Below the pieces are notes generated by a model that was not told where the DNA came from, searched no databases, and saw only the letters and a list, made by a program, of their open reading frames with translations. Below, piece by piece: positions 60,242 through 64,000 of a stretch of 64,000 nucleotides of DNA; the first letter of the stretch is position 1, and each line of letters begins with the position of its first letter. The DNA comes from Streptomyces cacaoi (GTDB lineage Bacteria > Actinomycetota > Actinomycetes > Streptomycetales > Streptomycetaceae). A program made the translations under genes and the position numbers. The DNA is taken from positions 1 to 64,000 of the forward strand of contig NZ_BJMM01000035.1 in assembly GCF_006539165.1 (NCBI RefSeq), in the 5' to 3' direction.

Positions 60242-60557
60242 CGGCGCCCGCTGCGGCGGGGAGCGGACCGCGGGGAGGGGACGGCGGCGAGCGGACGGCG
60301 GCGAGTGGACGGCGGCGGGCGGGCCGCCGCCGCGGACCCGGCCCCCGGAGGTGGGGAGGCCCGGGGACCGGGTCGGTCGGTGGCAGCGGGGCCGTCCCGG
60401 CCGGAACGCGGCGAACGGCGACCAGCCGCACGGGAGTTGGGCGCGGGCGGCGGGTGCCGGGGAACACCCGGGCCCCGGCCCGGAGGGACGCGCGGCCTCC
60501 GGGCCGGGGAAGGTGTCCACCGTCCTCACACGGAGGGGTGGAAGCGTGGGACCGGCG
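60242..60557. other. 316-bp gap with GGCGGCGAGCGGAC repeats
   Basis: About 60250-60340 is built of repeated GACGGCGGCGAGCGG units. No gene is supported. The region is between convergent genes, so it should hold their terminators, but none is clear-cut. Confidence 0.4.
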
Positions 60558-61973
60558 TCAGGCGCGGGTCCACAGCGAGGGGGTGTCGGCCGGGTTCCAG
60601 CCGGGCTGGGCGGTGTGCGCCTGGATGCACCGGTAGGACTGTCCGCCGTAGGTGACCTCGTCACCGACCTGGTACGCCTTGCCCGCCGCCCAGGTGCCGA
60701 TCTCCCCCGGCGGGTCGGTCTCGCCACCGTTGCCGCTGGTCACGAGGGTCAGCCCGTACGCCTGGAGGGCGGGGTTCACCGGCTGGAAGAACGTCGTACC
60801 GCCCTGCGAGCAGTTGCCGGAGCCGCCCGAGGTCACGCCCTGTGCCTGGCTGCCGGAGATGAACGAGCCGCCGGAGTCGCCGGGTTCGGCGCACACGGTG
60901 GTCCGCGTGACGCCGGAGACGGTGCCCTGCGGGTAGGTGACGCTGGTGCCGCGCTGCTGGACGGTGCCGCAGTGCCAGCCGGTCGTCGAACCGGAGCGGC
61001 ACACCGACGAGCCCTCGACGGCCTCGGTGGAGCCGGCGACCGTCACGTCGCCGTTCCCGTAGCCGTTGACGGCCGGGCGCGGCGTCCAGTTGCCGTTGGT
61101 CGCGACCCACGCGTAGTCGCGGCCGGGGAAGGTGGAGCCCTGGAAACTGCCCTGCGCCTGCTGGTTGTAGCCGCTGGTGGTGGTGCCGGGCGTGCCGCAG
61201 TGCCCGGCCGTCACGAAGCCGGCCTGGCCGCCGCCGCGGGTGACGGGGAAGCCGATGGAGCAGCGCCCGCTGCCGTTCATGTAGTACGCGTCGCCGCCGC
61301 GCAGATCCGCGAGCGGCTTCGGTGCGGCGTCGGAGTGCCGCACCGTCACCTGTGACCTCTCGACGCCGGCCCGGTCGAGCAGGGCACGGGCGTGCTGCGC
61401 CGCGGCGGCCTCCACGACCACCCGGTTGTGTGCGACGTCGACGTACCACACGTGCACGCCGCGCGGTGTGCGGTCCGCGGCGGCCTCGTCCAGCGCCGTG
61501 CGGACGCCGTCGAGCTGCTTCAGGCTCCGGTCGACGACGCGTGCGGTGGCGCCCGCGGCCTCGATGGCCGCCGTGCGCCGCGCGTCCGTCGTCGCCACCG
61601 TGAGCCGCTCGGCGGTGCGGCCGGAGACATGGGCGCCGGCGTAGCTGTCACCGAGCCGCTCGCGCAGCCGCTCGGCGGTGGCGGCGGCGTCCGCCTCGTT
61701 GCCGAGCCGCTCGGTGGCCTGGGCGCGGCTGAGCCCCAGGTCGGTGCGCATGGCCTGCAACAGCCCCGGCGAGAGGGCGCGTTCGGCGGCGGCCGTGCCC
61801 CGGCCGTCGGTCGGGCCGTCGGCCGGGCCGGCAGCGGCCTGCCCGGTGAGGCCGGTCAGGACGAGCGTGCCGGTGGCGAGGACGGCCGCGGCGGCGACGC
61901 CCGCGCGCCGGAAGGGGGAGCGGGGTCTGTGGCGTACGGAACTCTTCGCGGAACTCTTCAAGGAGTCGTTCAT
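60558..61973 (-). CDS. secreted streptogrisin-type serine protease with chitin-binding tail
   Basis: A 471-residue chymotrypsin-fold (S1) protease. A signal (RRAGVAAAAVLATGTLVLTGLTGQAAA) is followed by a propeptide about 50-235 that folds the enzyme, then the mature domain: GFVTAGHCGT (His), GRDYAWV (Asp), AEPGDSGGSF (nucleophile Ser). After a short linker, the last 45 residues (IGTWAAGKAYQVGDEVTYGGQSYRCIQAHTAQPGWNPADTPSLWTR) match a CBM5/12 chitin-binding domain. The layout equals streptogrisin C. ATG 61973 has GAGGAGAA upstream. It likely acts on protein associated with chitin or cell walls outside the cell. Confidence 0.93.
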   Translation of the reverse strand: MNDSLKSSAKSSVRHRPRSPFRRAGVAAAAVLATGTLVLTGLTGQAAAGPADGPTDGRGTAAAERALSPGLLQAMRTDLGLSRAQATERLGNEADAAATAERLRERLGDSYAGAHVSGRTAERLTVATTDARRTAAIEAAGATARVVDRSLKQLDGVRTALDEAAADRTPRGVHVWYVDVAHNRVVVEAAAAQHARALLDRAGVERSQVTVRHSDAAPKPLADLRGGDAYYMNGSGRCSIGFPVTRGGGQAGFVTAGHCGTPGTTTSGYNQQAQGSFQGSTFPGRDYAWVATNGNWTPRPAVNGYGNGDVTVAGSTEAVEGSSVCRSGSTTGWHCGTVQQRGTSVTYPQGTVSGVTRTTVCAEPGDSGGSFISGSQAQGVTSGGSGNCSQGGTTFFQPVNPALQAYGLTLVTSGNGGETDPPGEIGTWAAGKAYQVGDEVTYGGQSYRCIQAHTAQPGWNPADTPSLWTRA

Positions 61974-62089
61974 CGAGTTCTCCTCGGGGGGGGTGTGCTG
62001 CCCCCGGGACGGGTCCGGGGGCGGACTGCCGTCACCGTAGGCGGCCCGGGCCGCGTCCCGTACCTCCCAACTCGCCCCCTGCCACGGCG

Positions 62090-63133
62090 TTATGGAACAC
62101 GCGCATCCGGATGTGCCCGGTACCACCGCGCGCAGCTCGGACTCGCCGCGACCGCCTCCGCGTGCACGGCGCGCGCGTGCGCGAGCACGGCGGCGGCCGT
62201 GTCGTCCGCCGAGGGCACCACGCCCTCGGCCGTCCGTCCGGCGCCGGACGCCGGGCCGTCCCGGTCCGCCGCCGGGAGCTCACGGGCCGCGGGGCGGTGG
62301 CCCAGCAGATGGCGCCACATCAGCGGCGTCCCGGCCAGTGGCACGGTGACCAGGCCGGGCATCGGCGGGAACGTCGCCCGGCACAGCCCGACGGCCCGGC
62401 CGACCTGCACCAGATGCACACACGAGGCCGTGTCCGTCTCGTACACCGGCTCGGGCGCGAACCCCACCCGCAGACAGGCAGCGGCGAAACACTCGCCGAA
62501 GCAGCCGTCCCCCGGGACCGTCGCCCACCGCTCCCCGGCCAGCTCGCCCAGCTCCACCTCGGCGCGGCCGGCCAGCGGATGGGCCTCGCCCAGCATCACG
62601 AACACCGGGTCGTCGGCGAGCACACGCCACACCAGCCGGTCCTCCTCGGGCGGCCGGCTCCGCCCGCACACCCCCGTCAGCACGTAGTCGATCCGCCCGT
62701 CCGCCAGCATCAGCGCCAGCTCCTGCGTCGACCAGGACGTGGACGTGGTCACCTGCGCCTTCGGGTAGGCGTCGGCCAGCCGGTCCACCAGCCCGCCCAG
62801 TAACGGGCCGTGCGTCCCGCCCAGCCGGAACCGGGACGGCCGCACGCCCGCCGCACCGGCCCCGCAGCGGCTGAACCGCCGTGCCTCCTCCTGGAGTTCG
62901 GCGACCGCCGGCACCAGCACCCGCGCCCGCTCCAGCACCAGCTCGCCCAGCTCCGTGGGCCGCACACCGTGCCGCCCCCGCAGGAACAGCTCACCGCCGA
63001 GCGCGCGCTCCATCCGCTTCAACTGCGCACTGAGCGCGGGCTGTGCCAGCCCCAGCCCGACCGCCGCCCGTGTCAGGCTCCCCGCCTCGTCGATGGCCCG
63101 GATGACCTTCAGGTGCCGCAGCTCCAGTTCCAT
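62090..63133 (-). CDS. LysR family transcriptional regulator
   Basis: A 347-residue LysR protein. The N-terminal winged HTH (MELELRHLKVIRAIDEAGSLTRAAVGLGLAQPALSAQLKRMERALGGELFLR) is followed by the LysR substrate-binding domain (FRLGGTHGPLLGGLVDRLADAYPKAQVTTSTSWSTQELALMLADGRIDYVLTG, then DPVFVMLGEAHPLAG, and a late RAVGLCRATFP). It is a typical LysR length. The start at ATG 63133 fits the family; a GTG further upstream adds only 12 residues. It is upstream of the protease gene on the same strand (116-bp gap) and may or may not regulate it. Effector unknown. Confidence 0.9.
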   Translation of the reverse strand: MELELRHLKVIRAIDEAGSLTRAAVGLGLAQPALSAQLKRMERALGGELFLRGRHGVRPTELGELVLERARVLVPAVAELQEEARRFSRCGAGAAGVRPSRFRLGGTHGPLLGGLVDRLADAYPKAQVTTSTSWSTQELALMLADGRIDYVLTGVCGRSRPPEEDRLVWRVLADDPVFVMLGEAHPLAGRAEVELGELAGERWATVPGDGCFGECFAAACLRVGFAPEPVYETDTASCVHLVQVGRAVGLCRATFPPMPGLVTVPLAGTPLMWRHLLGHRPAARELPAADRDGPASGAGRTAEGVVPSADDTAAAVLAHARAVHAEAVAASPSCARWYRAHPDARVP

Positions 63134-63255
63134 GCGGCACAGCTTGAGCCGCGCCCTCCCCACCGACAAGACATCGTGCGACGTTCAACCGCCCCTGGGC
63201 ACGGGCTCGTCGACTGCTGTGGTGTGCGGGACTTCTGGTGCCCCGAGCGGCCGGG

Positions 63256-64000
63256 TCAGCAGTCGCAGCCGCAGTCGCAGCAGTCGCAGTCGCAGCAACC
63301 GCAGTCGCAGTTGCAGCAGTCACAGCAGTCGCAGGCGTCCCGGCAGCAGCCCTCGCGCTTCTTGCGGGACCACGGGCCCTCGTACTCGCCCGAGCAGCAC
63401 ATCTGCCCCGTGCAGCACAGCCCCGTGGCGACGGCGCAGCCGGTGAAGAAGCCCCGCGGCTGCTTCGGCGGGCGGGGGTGCGGCGCGCCGCCGGAGCCGT
63501 CCCCGTGCGGGCCGTTCCCCTGCGGGCCGGGGTCGTGCGGGCCCTGACCGTCACCGCCGGGGCCCCAGCCGCCGGAGCCCCAGCCGCCGGAACCGCCGCC
63601 CGGGTCGCCGCCGTGGCCACCGCCGCCGGGCGGCACGGTTCCGGTGCCCTGCGGCGGCGCGCCGTAAGGCCCCTGCGGTCCGCCGTACGGATTGCCGTAA
63701 GGCCCCCCGGCGGGGCTGCCGTTGGGCCCTCCGTACGGGTTGCCGTAGGGATCCCCGGCCGGGCTGCCGTAGGGATCCCCGGCCGGGTTGCCGTACGGCG
63801 GGCTCGGGTTGCCGTACGGCGGGTTCGGAGTGCCGTAAGGGCCGTGGGGAGAGCCGGGGGCCGGGCCCTGTGGTGGCTGCGGGCCGTACGGGTTCTGCGG
63901 AGTGTTGAGGGCCGGGCTGTACGGGCCGACGGCCGGTGCGGAAGCGCGAGCCGACGCCGAGGCGGGAGCCGGTGCGGGGGCGGAACGGGGCAGTCCGCCG
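63256..64000 (-). CDS. partial protein: Pro/Gly/Tyr repeats with dense Cys/Asp C-terminal tail
   Basis: The C-terminal 247 codons of a gene whose start lies beyond 64000. The frame is open to the edge. Residues near the edge form repeats such as PYGNPAGD, PYGSPAGD and PYGNPYGG. A Gly/Trp/Asp segment follows (GGDPGGGSGGWGSGGWGPGG), then RGFFTGCAVATGLCCTGQMCCSGEYEGPWSRKKREGCC, and finally a tail of CD/CC/CN/CG units holding about 16 cysteines in 25 residues. No membrane helix is seen except a weak FFTGCAVATGLCC. The tail could bind metal or cross-link. I do not recognise the family. Confidence 0.6.
   Translation of the reverse strand, partial: GGLPRSAPAPAPASASARASAPAVGPYSPALNTPQNPYGPQPPQGPAPGSPHGPYGTPNPPYGNPSPPYGNPAGDPYGSPAGDPYGNPYGGPNGSPAGGPYGNPYGGPQGPYGAPPQGTGTVPPGGGGHGGDPGGGSGGWGSGGWGPGGDGQGPHDPGPQGNGPHGDGSGGAPHPRPPKQPRGFFTGCAVATGLCCTGQMCCSGEYEGPWSRKKREGCCRDACDCCDCCNCDCGCCDCDCCDCGCDC

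Overview
This window is a stretch of high-GC actinobacterial chromosome, almost certainly Streptomyces. The evidence is the codon bias, the many GTG starts, a mycothiol biosynthesis gene (mshA), a CdgB-type diguanylate cyclase, the phoU//phoR-phoP divergon, msiK, DasR-type operators at the N-acetylglucosamine genes, and a helix-turn-helix/DUF397/anti-sigma-like ATPase trio. From memory, the order of many genes (nagK-nagA-sugar kinase-cdgB, and msiK-rlmB-cysS-ispF-ispD-carD-phoPR-phoU-gpmA-mshA) resembles the core chromosome of S. coelicolor. Most of the window is therefore vertically inherited core with a few islands.

Layout: 1-0.7 kb, a TetR regulator. 0.77-3.96 kb, a lower-GC two-gene cassette: a HEPN-like small protein followed by a 921-residue protein with a ParA/MinD-like P-loop variant (KGGVGRT) and a second AAA/STAND-like P-loop. 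This is the best candidate for an undescribed conflict or defence system. 4.0-9.2 kb, aminosugar uptake and catabolism (lipoprotein binding protein, ROK kinase, NagA, PfkB-type kinase) with two DasR-like sites. 9.3-19.3 kb, a CBM35-like membrane protein, CdgB, flavin reductase, ArfB, TerD, GH27 alpha-galactosidase, a pentapeptide-repeat protein and an MltG-like enzyme. 19.4-24.1 kb, a degenerate tRNA-Thr integration hotspot. It holds a partial tRNA duplication at 20.71 kb, a low-GC gene with a possible PD-(D/E)xK-like (Q-x-K) nuclease core, a broken tyrosine integrase, and an intact tRNA-Thr(UGU).

24.7-39.96 kb: msiK, a sugar-phosphate nucleotidyltransferase, a DoxX protein, rlmB, cysS, a flavin-fold oxidoreductase, then a translationally coupled operon (family 5 binding lipoprotein, one-piece fused double permease, MFS exporter) preceded by a Zur-box-like palindrome, a GNAT acetyltransferase, and ispD-ispF. 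40.3-46 kb: carD, a DUF461-type lipoprotein, phoP-phoR, phoU with PHO boxes, and an 8-cysteine metallothionein-like peptide. 46.1-49.1 kb: a NarL-type two-component pair and gpmA.

49.4-64 kb: two transporter/regulator modules. One is a divergent TetR//methyltransferase pair around a palindrome. The other is a divergent EamA//MocR pair whose two ATG start codons overlap inside a perfect inverted repeat. These are followed by the DUF397/HTH//ATPase trio, YbjN, mshA with an odd Q/K-rich extension, a methyltransferase, a streptogrisin-type protease with a chitin-binding tail, a LysR regulator, and the C-terminal part of a Pro/Gly/Tyr-repeat protein ending in a dense Cys/Asp tail. The last gene runs off the end of the window.

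All functions are inferred from sequence motifs read by eye. No database search was run.
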